Origin: JAEZKC01 sp046538945
GTDB taxonomy: Bacteria > Fibrobacterota > Chitinivibrionia > Chitinivibrionales > Chitinispirillaceae
Direction of reading: 5' to 3'
Assembly: GCA_046538945.1 (NCBI GenBank)
Contig: JBKHHW010000064.1
Span: 1-16,933 of the forward strand
Length of the DNA: 16,933 nucleotides
Under the pieces are notes generated by a model. That model had not been told where the DNA came from. It searched no databases and was given only the letters and a program-made list of their open reading frames with translations. Positions 1-6,829 of this stretch are shown one piece after another (position 1 is the first letter of the stretch; the number at the start of each line of letters is the position of its first letter). The translations under genes were made by a program, and so were the position numbers.

Positions 1-900
1 CAGCCACAGCAGTACAGGCCGCCTCAGGGACAGCAGTTAACTCCCCCTCCGCAGCCAAGTCAGCCCTATCAAGCACCTCAAGGAATGCCACAGCAGGCAC
101 CATGGGAGCAGACGCCGCCAGCTCAACAGAATTCCGACAGTTTCCAACAACAGCCGTATGATTTTTCTCCACCCCAGGAATCTCAAGGCCAAAGAGGAGA
201 CAATCAGAGTGAAGAATCGCTTCCGTTGTCAAACTATGACGACATCTTCACCTCACCGGAACAACCTGCGGCCGCCTCTCAGAGCAGTTACGATGCTGAA
301 CCGATCAGTTTCGAGCCAGCATCTCCCTATGAAGCAAATACCGACTCCGACGAGATCGAGATCGAAAGTTTCCCAAGGGCCGGTTATGATCAGAGCCAGC
401 AGCAGCCTGATGAGGGCGAACTGCCAGACTACAATTCGATGGAATACCAACAGAATCAGTCCTTCGAGCAGCCTGCTGCTTCCGATTTCGGAACAGGAGA
501 AGTCCCGCAGAACAGAACTGATCTGGACTTGGAAATAGAAAAGTACCAGAAAGAGATCGAAGAAAAACAGAAGAAAATGCGGACATCTCCAGGTCAATAC
601 CCTGACGATTCACAGGAAATGCAATCTTTCTCCTCCCCTGCGGATCAAAATCCATACCAGTCCCAATCACTGCAGGACTATGAACAGGCAGAGGAAGAAG
701 AGGAGGATTTCGATGTTTTCATGGGTCCTCAGCAAAATGGGGGAAATGTCGACTCTGAAGAAGGTGACGATGCCATGTATTTCACCTCAATCGACAGAGA
801 CAGACATAAAAGACCTGTGAAAAGGCCGGTAAATCCAAAAACGAAAGGTCAGAACCAGAAGGGTTTCCTCAAGAAGTTCTTTAATAAGGACAATATGTAA
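1..900 (+). CDS. Q/P-rich acidic low-complexity protein (5' end outside window)
   Basis: The frame is open from the first base, so the first ATG at 85 is probably internal and the gene starts upstream of the window; 299 residues are visible. The protein is mostly Gln, Pro, Ser, Asp and Glu without a recognisable fold. Features seen: a charged probable coiled coil (about visible residues 172-194, rich in Glu, Lys and Gln), several short acidic-aromatic patches such as NYDDIF, EDFDVFM and DDAMYF, and a strongly basic tail ending KGFLKKFFNKDNM that could bind membrane or nucleic acid. Its stop codon shares one base with the next gene, a roadblock protein, so the two are translationally coupled. 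Roadblock/MglB proteins are often encoded next to a small Ras-like GTPase; this could be the disordered tail of such a GTPase or a separate scaffold. No GTPase motif is visible here. The coding call is secure; the function is unknown. Confidence 0.85.
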   Translation, partial: QPQQYRPPQGQQLTPPPQPSQPYQAPQGMPQQAPWEQTPPAQQNSDSFQQQPYDFSPPQESQGQRGDNQSEESLPLSNYDDIFTSPEQPAAASQSSYDAEPISFEPASPYEANTDSDEIEIESFPRAGYDQSQQQPDEGELPDYNSMEYQQNQSFEQPAASDFGTGEVPQNRTDLDLEIEKYQKEIEEKQKKMRTSPGQYPDDSQEMQSFSSPADQNPYQSQSLQDYEQAEEEEEDFDVFMGPQQNGGNVDSEEGDDAMYFTSIDRDRHKRPVKRPVNPKTKGQNQKGFLKKFFNKDNM

Positions 901-1601
901 TGAAGGACATGATTCTTTTTCCAGAAGATCTGGATCTGCTCAACAGTGTCCTTCAACCATTGACCCAGAAGGCCAATCTGCTTTTGGCCGTTCTGATCAA
1001 CAAAGACGGCAGACTGTTGACCAGTCAGGGTCTTCTCGATTCGGTAGACATCGTCTCCCTTGCAGCTCTTGTTGCCGGTAATTCAGCATCCACTCTGGCG
1101 ATTGCCAACCTGATGGGTGAAACTGAATTCTGTACCATGTACCATCAGGGCAAGGATAAACACATCTACATTTCAAATGTAGATGAAAATACCTTCCTTG
1201 CATTGGTCTTCGATGATAGAACAAATATAGACAGAGTAAAAGTGTTTGCCCGCCAATTCGACCGTCAGCTTAAGGAATCTCTTCTGAAGGTTTATGATAA
1301 ATCAGAAGATCAGATCGACCTTGATCTGGATATGGGTAACTCGTTTTTTCCGGGACAAAACCAGACACAGCAACCCCAGCAGTATAACGATTATCCTCAA
1401 ACTGCACCCGGTCAGCAACAGCAAGCTCAATATCAGCAGACTTCCCAAAGCGATGTTTTCTATCTGGATATGAGCCAAACGCAAAACGGTTCTGCCGGCC
1501 AGAATCAGAACCCGCCGCAGCAACAGATCAACGATGATTCATCCGTGTTGTTTCTTCAAAAGAAGATAAAAGAATCCCAGCACAAAAGAGCAGACTCCTG
1601 A
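900..1601 (+). CDS. Roadblock/LC7 domain protein (MglB-like) with Q-rich tail
   Basis: This 233-residue protein has an N-terminal roadblock/LC7 domain (about residues 5-125), recognised by the LLAVLINKDGRLL strand pair, the helix with LAALVAG, the IYISNVDENTFLALVFDD strand turn and the following amphipathic helix. Such domains dimerise and often act as GAPs or scaffolds for MglA-type Ras-like GTPases in polarity and motility. After residue 135 it becomes Q/N/P-rich and contains acidic-aromatic patches (DLDLDMGNSFF, SDVFYLDMS, DDSSVLFL), much like the gene before it. The ATG at 900 overlaps the upstream stop (TAATG) and has AAGGA at 886-890, nine bases away. An ATG three codons later is less likely. 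The domain call is confident; a partner GTPase is inferred and not seen in the window. Confidence 0.85.
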   Translation: MKDMILFPEDLDLLNSVLQPLTQKANLLLAVLINKDGRLLTSQGLLDSVDIVSLAALVAGNSASTLAIANLMGETEFCTMYHQGKDKHIYISNVDENTFLALVFDDRTNIDRVKVFARQFDRQLKESLLKVYDKSEDQIDLDLDMGNSFFPGQNQTQQPQQYNDYPQTAPGQQQQAQYQQTSQSDVFYLDMSQTQNGSAGQNQNPPQQQINDDSSVLFLQKKIKESQHKRADS

Positions 1602-1616
1602 GAGTCTGCTCTTTTT
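1584..1616 (+). terminator. Rho-independent terminator overlapping the roadblock stop codon
   Basis: There is a perfect 14-base inverted repeat (1584-1597 with 1602-1615) around a CTGA loop, followed by a T run. The stop codon TGA (1599-1601) lies in the loop, so the last codons form the stem. The other arm begins AAAA, giving a T run on the minus strand too, so the element may also stop transcription from the convergent zinc-ribbon gene. Confidence 0.9.
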
Positions 1617-1626
1617 ATGCCGATTA

Positions 1627-1902
1627 TCAGAACACGGCATTGCCCACCAAAAATAGAACCATAACCACTAAAAGTAGTAACCCGACTATGGTCCGCCATC
1701 CGATGGATGTACTTCCCGTTCTCTTTTTTCCGAATTCTTTTTCCCTCAGCTCTTCATATTCCTCAGGATCCGGAAGATCAATTCCATCCAGATACGTCTG
1801 ATCAGACCACCCAGTGCGTTCATCTGCTCCACAATGTCTGCAGAACTGAGCATCCGCCGAAATCGGTTCTCCACAATTGGGACATACAAAACCATCAGCC
1901 AT
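1627..1902 (-). CDS. Small zinc-ribbon membrane protein
   Basis: This 91-residue protein has an N-terminal zinc ribbon with two CxxC knuckles (C7-P-N-C10 and C21-R-H-C24), an acidic linker (about 36-58) and one C-terminal hydrophobic segment (about 68-90) that should anchor it in the inner membrane with the ribbon in the cytoplasm. The frame extends upstream to 1998, but the ATG at 1902 is chosen because TAGGA lies nine bases before it and the double-Cys domain starts right after. The longer N-terminus has no domain and runs into the AT-rich promoter region. It is convergent with the roadblock gene and divergent from the deacetylase gene. Many small bacterial proteins pair a zinc ribbon with a membrane anchor and no specific role can be given. 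Confidence 0.8.
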   Translation of the reverse strand: MADGFVCPNCGEPISADAQFCRHCGADERTGWSDQTYLDGIDLPDPEEYEELREKEFGKKRTGSTSIGWRTIVGLLLLVVMVLFLVGNAVF

Positions 1903-2003
1903 TTGTTTTTTTCCTACAGATTTGTTTTGAAGAATTTCATTCTGGTTCAAAATCAAAAACAGAACCACTTCATAGTGCGGTAAAACTGTGTTCCGCATCT
2001 AAT

Positions 2004-2050
2004 TAAATAAAATACGTTTTTATATTGTTCAAATTATTTTTATTCTATAA
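2004..2050. promoter_or_regulatory. AT-rich divergent promoter region
   Basis: This very AT-rich stretch separates the divergent zinc-ribbon and deacetylase genes. On the minus strand TTGAAC (2027-2032) is 17 bases from TATTTA (2004-2009), a plausible sigma70 pair for the zinc-ribbon gene. On the plus strand TTGTTC (2025-2030) precedes TATAAC (2046-2051) with a short 15-base spacer, a weaker candidate for the deacetylase. The two would overlap. Confidence 0.35.
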
Positions 2051-2076
2051 CAGAACAACGAAATTGAGAAGGTAAT

Positions 2077-2940
2077 ATGTCATTTATAACTACCTCTGCC
2101 GCCTTGCTTTCAATGCCCCTCATTATCGGTGCATTTGCCACCCTATTCCAGAAAAGCCATTCAAAACGGAATACAGCGGGCTTACTTTTCCATTCCGTAA
2201 CTCCTTCACCCCAAAGAAATATGTCCAGTTTTTCATCAAGGCGCTTTGAGGATTTCCTCTCTCTACTTGAGACAAATGAAATCAGTACAGCGACCGTTTC
2301 AGAGTATCTGACCAAAAACCAAAGCCCCAAGACAGCAGTTATAACATTCGATGATGGGTTTTTAGACTTTTATGAACATGCGCTGCCTTTACTTGAAGAG
2401 AAAAAGATGAAATCAACACTATTCCCGGTGGCAGGCCACATAGGAGCAACAAGCACCTGGGATGTTGTGGCCAACATTCCACACCTCACAGCACCGATGA
2501 TTCGAGAAATCGCCCAAAGAGGCCATGAAATTGGAAGTCATACACTCACCCACGCCAACCTTCCGTGGCTGCAGAGTAAACAATTGAAAAAAGAACTTCA
2601 GGACTCGAAGTTTATTCTGGAGGATATAACAGGAACGGCGGTAAACAGTATTTCCTTCCCTTTCGGCAGCTGGAACAGAAGAGTATGGGATACAGCCAGG
2701 GAAATAGGATATGAACACGGGACTGCCTACAGAGGTCACTCAAAAGCGCCTCCGGAACTGCTCCCGGTACTGGGCGTGTACCATTTTGATAAAGCCGAAG
2801 ATATTCTGGCAAAGGCTTTTTCCGGTAAAAGCCTTTCAGTTTCAAGAACACTGGCTTTGATCATGTCACACTTTTCAAAAGGATCACCTATCTGCAAATT
2901 CAGAAAAGAGTACGATCTCTTCCCTTCAAATACAGCCTGA
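2077..2940 (+). CDS. Polysaccharide deacetylase (NodB domain, carbohydrate esterase family 4)
   Basis: This 287-residue protein should hydrolyse N- or O-acetyl groups on a polysaccharide such as peptidoglycan, chitin or an exopolysaccharide. The NodB motifs are present in order: TFDDG (residues 90-94, catalytic base and metal Asp at 92-93), HTLTH (155-159, metal-binding histidines) and FPFGSWN (194-200). An upstream block with LLFHSV and RFEDFL matches the usual entry to this family. Residues about 7-24 are hydrophobic and may be a signal anchor, so an envelope location is likely but not proven. The ATG at 2077 has GAGAAGG four bases upstream. It stands alone between a divergent and a convergent gene, its stop being only 12 bases from that of the cold-shock-domain gene. 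Substrate unknown. Confidence 0.88.
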   Translation: MSFITTSAALLSMPLIIGAFATLFQKSHSKRNTAGLLFHSVTPSPQRNMSSFSSRRFEDFLSLLETNEISTATVSEYLTKNQSPKTAVITFDDGFLDFYEHALPLLEEKKMKSTLFPVAGHIGATSTWDVVANIPHLTAPMIREIAQRGHEIGSHTLTHANLPWLQSKQLKKELQDSKFILEDITGTAVNSISFPFGSWNRRVWDTAREIGYEHGTAYRGHSKAPPELLPVLGVYHFDKAEDILAKAFSGKSLSVSRTLALIMSHFSKGSPICKFRKEYDLFPSNTA

Positions 2941-2952
2941 AAACCGCTACAG

Positions 2953-3159
2953 CTATTCCAGAGGGATAACGGAGCAAGCCTCAAGACCATCCCGACATTT
3001 GGTGACCACAAACGACACCCGCTGTCCCTCATCAAGAATTTTATAGCCCTGGCGAGCTATGGAGCCATGCCTTACCTTCAGCAGAGAGCCATCATGATCT
3101 GCTCTGATCCGCCCAGTGCCGCTAATGTCATTAAACCAAAGAACCTTGCCTTCCGGCAT
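2953..3159 (-). CDS. Cold-shock-domain protein with altered RNA-binding motifs
   Basis: This 68-residue protein is the length of CspA/CspB proteins and aligns along its whole length: GKVLWFN at the start, DEGQRVSF in the middle, and a C-terminal strand with DGLEACSVI. The RNP1 motif, normally KGFGFI, reads SGTGRI, and RNP2, normally VFVHF, reads LKVRH. Most surface aromatics that stack on single-stranded nucleic acid are therefore gone, replaced by Thr, Arg, Lys and His; only the WFN segment remains. The ATG at 3159 lies inside the end of mtnA (29-base overlap) and is preceded by GGAGG at a six-base spacing, so it is a real, coupled start. It may still bind RNA through charge, or may serve another role. 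Fold call confident; binding activity doubtful. Confidence 0.82.
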   Translation of the reverse strand: MPEGKVLWFNDISGTGRIRADHDGSLLKVRHGSIARQGYKILDEGQRVSFVVTKCRDGLEACSVIPLE

Positions 3160-4222
3160 GAGGAGCCTCCAGATCAGCCTTGAGAACAGATCTTACATTC
3201 TGGTCATAAGGCGGCTTAATCACTCCTTTTTCGGTTATTATGGCTGTTATCAGCCTCGAAGGAGTCACATCAAAGGCGGGATTGAACACGTTTGCGGCAT
3301 CCGGAACCGTCATTCTGTCACCCCAGAAGGCAACTTCTTCCCTTCCCCGCTCCTCAATAGGTATACAGGAGCCATCAGGAAGAGAAAGATCGAAAGTCGA
3401 AGACGGTGCTGCAACGTAAAAAGGTATCTTATGGGCTGCAGCGAGCAAAGCCACACCGTATGTTCCAATTTTATTGGCAGTATCCCCGTTGGCGGTGATG
3501 CGATCGGCCCCCACAATGACTGCATCAATTTTACCCGCAGCCATAACAGAAGCTGCCATATTGTCACAAATAACAGTTACCGGCACACCAGCTTTACTGA
3601 GTTCGAGGGCGGTGATACGGGCTCCCTGAAGCAGAGGCCTGGTCTCATCAGCGAAAACATTAAACCTAACACCCTGCTCCAGACCCACGTATATGGGAGC
3701 CAAAGCAGTGCCGTACTCGCTTGTTGCCAGGCCGCCGGCGTTGCAGTGAGTGAGTATGTTCTTCTTGTCTCTTAAAAGTCCCAGTCCCGCCTCCCCTATA
3801 GCTCTGCACATCTGACGATCCTCTTCCAGAACATCCATCGCCTCCTGGAAAAGAACCTGCTTCATCTGCTCGGCATCAGGAACAGAACTATTTTGATCAG
3901 CTTTACTTTTCATTCTGTCCAGAGCCCAGAACAGATTCACCGCTGTAGGTCTGGCACCGGCCAGGTAATCGGCATTTTTCTCCAAAAGTGTCAGAAAATC
4001 GGATATAGAGCCTTCTTGCGGATAATCTTTAAGTGCCAGATACAATCCGAAAGCAGCAGCAATACCGATTGCGGGCGCACCCCTCACCCGAAGCACTTTG
4101 ATTGCTTCATGCATCTGCTCAACAGTTTCGATATCCAAATACGCCACTTCTTTTGGCAGAAGGGTCTGATCAATAAGCCGCACACAGTTTTCATTCCAAT
4201 CAATTGTTTTCAGTCGCTTCAT
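3131..4222 (-). CDS. mtnA: S-methyl-5-thioribose-1-phosphate isomerase (MtnA)
   Basis: This enzyme converts methylthioribose 1-phosphate to methylthioribulose 1-phosphate in the methionine salvage pathway. The sequence shows the family blocks: RLIDQTLLP near the start, VRGAPAIG, RPTAVNLFWAL, the catalytic-cysteine loop THCNAGGLAT, FADETRP, the catalytic-aspartate block GADRITANGDTANKIGTY, and PFYVAAP and FNPAFDVT near the end. All key residues are present and the length (363 residues) is normal. The frame continues to 4264. I chose the ATG at 4222 because it matches the family N-terminus (MKRLKTIDW) and has AAGGA ten bases upstream; the in-frame ATGs at 4246 and 4264 fall in or next to a terminator-like hairpin. 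It follows the EF-G-like gene and overlaps the cold-shock-domain gene. No other methionine salvage gene is in the window. Confidence 0.93.
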   Translation of the reverse strand: MKRLKTIDWNENCVRLIDQTLLPKEVAYLDIETVEQMHEAIKVLRVRGAPAIGIAAAFGLYLALKDYPQEGSISDFLTLLEKNADYLAGARPTAVNLFWALDRMKSKADQNSSVPDAEQMKQVLFQEAMDVLEEDRQMCRAIGEAGLGLLRDKKNILTHCNAGGLATSEYGTALAPIYVGLEQGVRFNVFADETRPLLQGARITALELSKAGVPVTVICDNMAASVMAAGKIDAVIVGADRITANGDTANKIGTYGVALLAAAHKIPFYVAAPSSTFDLSLPDGSCIPIEERGREEVAFWGDRMTVPDAANVFNPAFDVTPSRLITAIITEKGVIKPPYDQNVRSVLKADLEAPHAGRQGSLV

Positions 4223-4246
4223 TTCCCAGCTTTCCTTTTGGTCCAT

Positions 4247-4281
4247 AAAAAGGCCCCTCCACATTACGAACCGTGAAGGGG
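4247..4281 (-). terminator. Terminator-like hairpin between the EF-G-like gene and mtnA
   Basis: On the minus strand, CCCCTTCA (4281-4274) pairs with TGGAGGGG (4261-4254), with one G-U pair and one or two further pairs toward the loop; CC and five T follow (4253-4247). This is a good intrinsic terminator for the EF-G-like gene, whose stop is at 4336. It ends only about 25 bases before the mtnA ATG, so it must be read through, or act as an attenuator, if mtnA is transcribed from upstream. Confidence 0.6.
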
Positions 4282-4335
4282 TTCATTTCATTGAAATTTC
4301 ATATTTCGACATCAATCACCACAGAAAAACTTGTA

Positions 4336-6423
4336 TCAAGCCTCCTGGAGGTGCTCTGAATCAGATGCCTCAATTATCTTTTTAGCAATTTCCGCGGGTA
4401 CAGTTTCATAGTGAGAGAAGGTTTTGCTGTAAAATCCTCTACCCTGTGTGAGAGACCTCAGGGTGCTGGAGTAGCCCTGCACTTCGGCCTCAGGAACTTT
4501 AGCTGTAATCGTCTCCAGTTTTCCCACCTGCTCCATTCCGGAAATCTTCCCTCTTCGGGCAGACAAGTCCCCCATAATATCCCCGGTATACTCGACCGGA
4601 ACCGTGACCTTCACCTCAGCAACCGGCTCCAGAAGGATGGGGTGTGCCATTTCGAAAGCCTTTTTGAAGACTTCACGGCCGGCAATCTGGAATGCCACAT
4701 CTTTCGAATCCACAGGATGGGTCTTACCGTCAACGAGCGAGACTTTGACATCCACAATAGGATACCCTGCTATGATCCCTTCCTCAAGCTTTGACTTGAT
4801 ACCCTTGTCGACACTCGGCCTGAGAGGCTGGTCGATAACTCCACCCACGATTTTGTCCACGAACTCATACCCCTGCCCCCGCGGCAGCGGCTCCAGGTCG
4901 ATGAAAACGCGAGCATACTGTCCGGCACCACCGGTCTGTTTCTTATGTGTATACTCTACATATTTGACGGGCTTGGTTATTGTCTCTCTATAGGAGATCT
5001 TCGGAGCTTTCCTTTCCACATCCACCTTGAAACGTGCTTTGAGATTATCGAGAATCACTTCAATCTGCACATCACCCATTGCAGAAAGAATCGACTGGTG
5101 GATATCGGGGTGGTATTTATAGGTGAAGCTCACATCCTCCTCGTGCAATTTGGAGATTCCCATAGCCATTTTATCATCGTCACCCTTTGATTTTGCGGTG
5201 ATTGCGATGCTCACAAGCGGTTCAGGAAAGTCGACCGGCTTGCACATATACTTCACACTCTTGTCCACAAGTGAATCGTTTGTATGAGTATCCTTGAGTT
5301 TGAGCAGGCCGCCCATATCACCAGCATTGATTTCGGCGGTATCAGTCCTCTCCTTGCCTCTGAGAAAGTACATGTTTCCGATTCTCTCACTGCTACCCTT
5401 GCTGGAATTCAGAAGCTCACTGCCACTGGCAAGTTTTCCGGAAAAGACCCTCACCAAATTCAGTTCTCCCAAGTGCTCCTCTGATACAGTTTTGAAAACG
5501 AAAGCCGCTGCAGGTTCAGATTCTCCACAAGGAATGCTCCTGGTTTCCTCGCCTTCCACCACCTCCAATTCCTTGCGGGTATCAGCAGAAGGACATAGAT
5601 TCACTATTTTGGTCAGCAACTGGTCCACACCCATGTTGAGCAGGCCACTTCCTGCAAGTACCGGAAAAATGGCTCCGCTGAGAACACCCATAGCAAGACC
5701 TTTTCTCAGCTCCTCGTCGCTAAGCTCCCCGTTTTCGAAATATTTGCTCATCAGATCTTCATCTGTTTCGGCAACCGATTCCATAAGAGCAAGGCGCAGA
5801 GCATCTATATTGTCCTGCATATCTCCGGGGATATCGATCTTTTTCCCTGTGCCGTCACCTTCTTTAGCATACTCGAACGCCTCCCGTGAAACCAGATCCA
5901 CAACGCCCTTAAAAGCAGAACCCGATCCGATAGGAACGACAAGCGGGGCGGCTGATAAGCCGTAGGTTTCCTTAATATTGGCAAGCACCCGGTCAAAATC
6001 GGCGTTATCCTTATCCATACTGTTTACAAAAAACACCCTGGCCACATTCACCTCATCAACATACCTGGACACAAGTTCCGTTCCGACCTGAATTCCGTCA
6101 ACAGCATCCACCAGAACAACTGCAGTTTCCACAACACGCAGAGCTGCTTTGGCTTCCCCGAGGAAATCCAGAAATCCGGGAGTGTCCAAAAAGTTGATTT
6201 TATTTTCATTCCATTCACAAAACCCCAGATGGGTGGAGATGGTCATTTTGCGTTCTTTTTCATCCCATCGAGAATCAAAAATACTGCTCCCGCTATCGAC
6301 CTTACCCATTTTGGAGGTGGCCTTGGCTGAATAACAAGCCGCTTCCAGAAGTGACGTCTTACCTACACCGCCATGGGAAATCAGACATACATTACGAATG
6401 GCACTAGCCTGGTACTTTTTCAT
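4336..6423 (-). CDS. fusA2: Elongation factor G-like GTPase (EF-G2 family)
   Basis: This 695-residue protein has the full five-domain EF-G layout. GTPase motifs: G1 SHGGVGKT (16-23), switch II DTPGF (80-84) and G4 NSMD (134-137) in place of the canonical NKMD. The switch I region reads ERKMTI instead of the ERGITI of translocating EF-G. Domain IV has the KQTGGAGQYA block and HPVDSKDVAFQIAG; domain V has RRGKISGME. From memory it matches the EF-G-like branch typified by Thermus EF-G-2 rather than the housekeeping FusA: the SHGGVGKT loop and the C-terminal GFYSKTFSHYETVP block are typical. No rpsL, rpsG or tuf lies near, which also fits a paralog. The ATG at 6423 has GGAGGT four bases upstream. 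It probably works on ribosomes, but the step is not established for this branch. Confidence 0.9.
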   Translation of the reverse strand: MKKYQASAIRNVCLISHGGVGKTSLLEAACYSAKATSKMGKVDSGSSIFDSRWDEKERKMTISTHLGFCEWNENKINFLDTPGFLDFLGEAKAALRVVETAVVLVDAVDGIQVGTELVSRYVDEVNVARVFFVNSMDKDNADFDRVLANIKETYGLSAAPLVVPIGSGSAFKGVVDLVSREAFEYAKEGDGTGKKIDIPGDMQDNIDALRLALMESVAETDEDLMSKYFENGELSDEELRKGLAMGVLSGAIFPVLAGSGLLNMGVDQLLTKIVNLCPSADTRKELEVVEGEETRSIPCGESEPAAAFVFKTVSEEHLGELNLVRVFSGKLASGSELLNSSKGSSERIGNMYFLRGKERTDTAEINAGDMGGLLKLKDTHTNDSLVDKSVKYMCKPVDFPEPLVSIAITAKSKGDDDKMAMGISKLHEEDVSFTYKYHPDIHQSILSAMGDVQIEVILDNLKARFKVDVERKAPKISYRETITKPVKYVEYTHKKQTGGAGQYARVFIDLEPLPRGQGYEFVDKIVGGVIDQPLRPSVDKGIKSKLEEGIIAGYPIVDVKVSLVDGKTHPVDSKDVAFQIAGREVFKKAFEMAHPILLEPVAEVKVTVPVEYTGDIMGDLSARRGKISGMEQVGKLETITAKVPEAEVQGYSSTLRSLTQGRGFYSKTFSHYETVPAEIAKKIIEASDSEHLQEA

Positions 6424-6508
6424 GTGACCTCCGTTATCTATACTGCACCCGAAAAGGACGTTAAACTGAGCGGAAAATCCTGCTTCAAATTAACACTTAC
6501 AAAAAATT

Positions 6509-6537
6509 AATATATAAGGTTACTCATATTGATGCAA
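6509..6537 (-). promoter_or_regulatory. Candidate sigma70 promoter for the EF-G-like gene
   Basis: On the minus strand TTGCAT (6537-6532) and TATATT (6514-6509) are separated by exactly 17 bases. Transcription would start near 6502, giving a leader of about 80 bases. The -10 matches five of six consensus bases; the -35 is weaker but identical to the one proposed for the receiver gene. The rest of the gene-free stretch 6424-6663 shows nothing else I can support. Confidence 0.45.
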
Positions 6538-6663
6538 CTATCTTTAGATAAATCAAGGGAGTAAAAACAGAACACAAAGCAAGGATGCCTGTATGCAGTA
6601 CTTTGAACGGACAAAGATATGATTGTTGAGATGTATTCCAGAAAAACGAATAGATTTTATATG

Positions 6664-6700
6664 AAAAAGGCACTCCGGAGTTATTCCGAAATGCCTTTTT
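6664..6700 (-). terminator. Intrinsic terminator after tRNA-Ala
   Basis: On the minus strand AAAAAGGCATTTCGGA pairs with TCCGGAGTGCCTTTTT (16 pairs including two G-U) around a five-base loop, ending in five T. It begins one base after the tRNA 3' end and closes the gltX-glnS-tRNA block. With A and T runs on both sides it could also work in the other direction. Confidence 0.88.
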
Positions 6701-6701
6701 C

Positions 6702-6774
6702 TGGAGCTGAGGGGGTTCGAACCCCTGACCCTCAGACTGCCAGCCTGATGCTCTCCCAACTGAGCTACAGCCCC
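6702..6774 (-). tRNA. tRNA-Ala (anticodon GGC)
   Basis: On the minus strand the 73 bases fold as a complete cloverleaf: acceptor GGGGCTG with CAGCTCC, D stem GCTC/GAGC, anticodon stem TCAGG/TCTGA with loop CTGGCAG (anticodon GGC, reading GCC), a five-base variable loop, T stem AGGGG/CCCCT with loop TTCGAAC, and discriminator A73. The acceptor has the G3-U70 wobble pair, the main alanine identity element. The 3' CCA is not encoded (the next bases are GAAA), so a CCA-adding enzyme is needed. It lies 55 bases downstream of glnS on the same strand and is followed at once by a terminator. Confidence 0.95.
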
Positions 6775-6790
6775 GAATTGCAAGTAAAAT

Positions 6791-6819
6791 AAATTACTAC
6801 CAGCGAGCGGACAAGTCAA
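6791..6819 (-). promoter_or_regulatory. Candidate promoter for tRNA-Ala
   Basis: On the minus strand TTGACT (6819-6814, five of six to the -35 consensus) lies 17 bases before TAATTT (6796-6791), with a start expected about ten bases ahead of the mature tRNA. The -10 is poor. If it is real, the tRNA has its own promoter in addition to read-through from glnS. Confidence 0.35.
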
Positions 6820-6829
6820 CTGAAAATCA

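Noticed and set aside
1903..1998. Longer start for the zinc-ribbon protein
   Set aside because: The added 32 residues have no domain and no ribosome binding site, whereas the ATG at 1902 has TAGGA at good spacing.
3116..3775. Plus-strand open frame opposite mtnA
   Set aside because: It is antisense to a confident mtnA and its translation has no recognisable domain.
4223..4335. SAM-type riboswitch ahead of mtnA
   Set aside because: The leader is short and shows only one terminator-like hairpin; no S-box or other SAM riboswitch core can be recognised.
6553..6819. Minus-strand frame of 88 residues containing VAQLGEHQAGSLRVRGSNPLSS
   Set aside because: This peptide is a well-known false product of reading through a tRNA gene; the frame covers the tRNA-Ala and its terminator.
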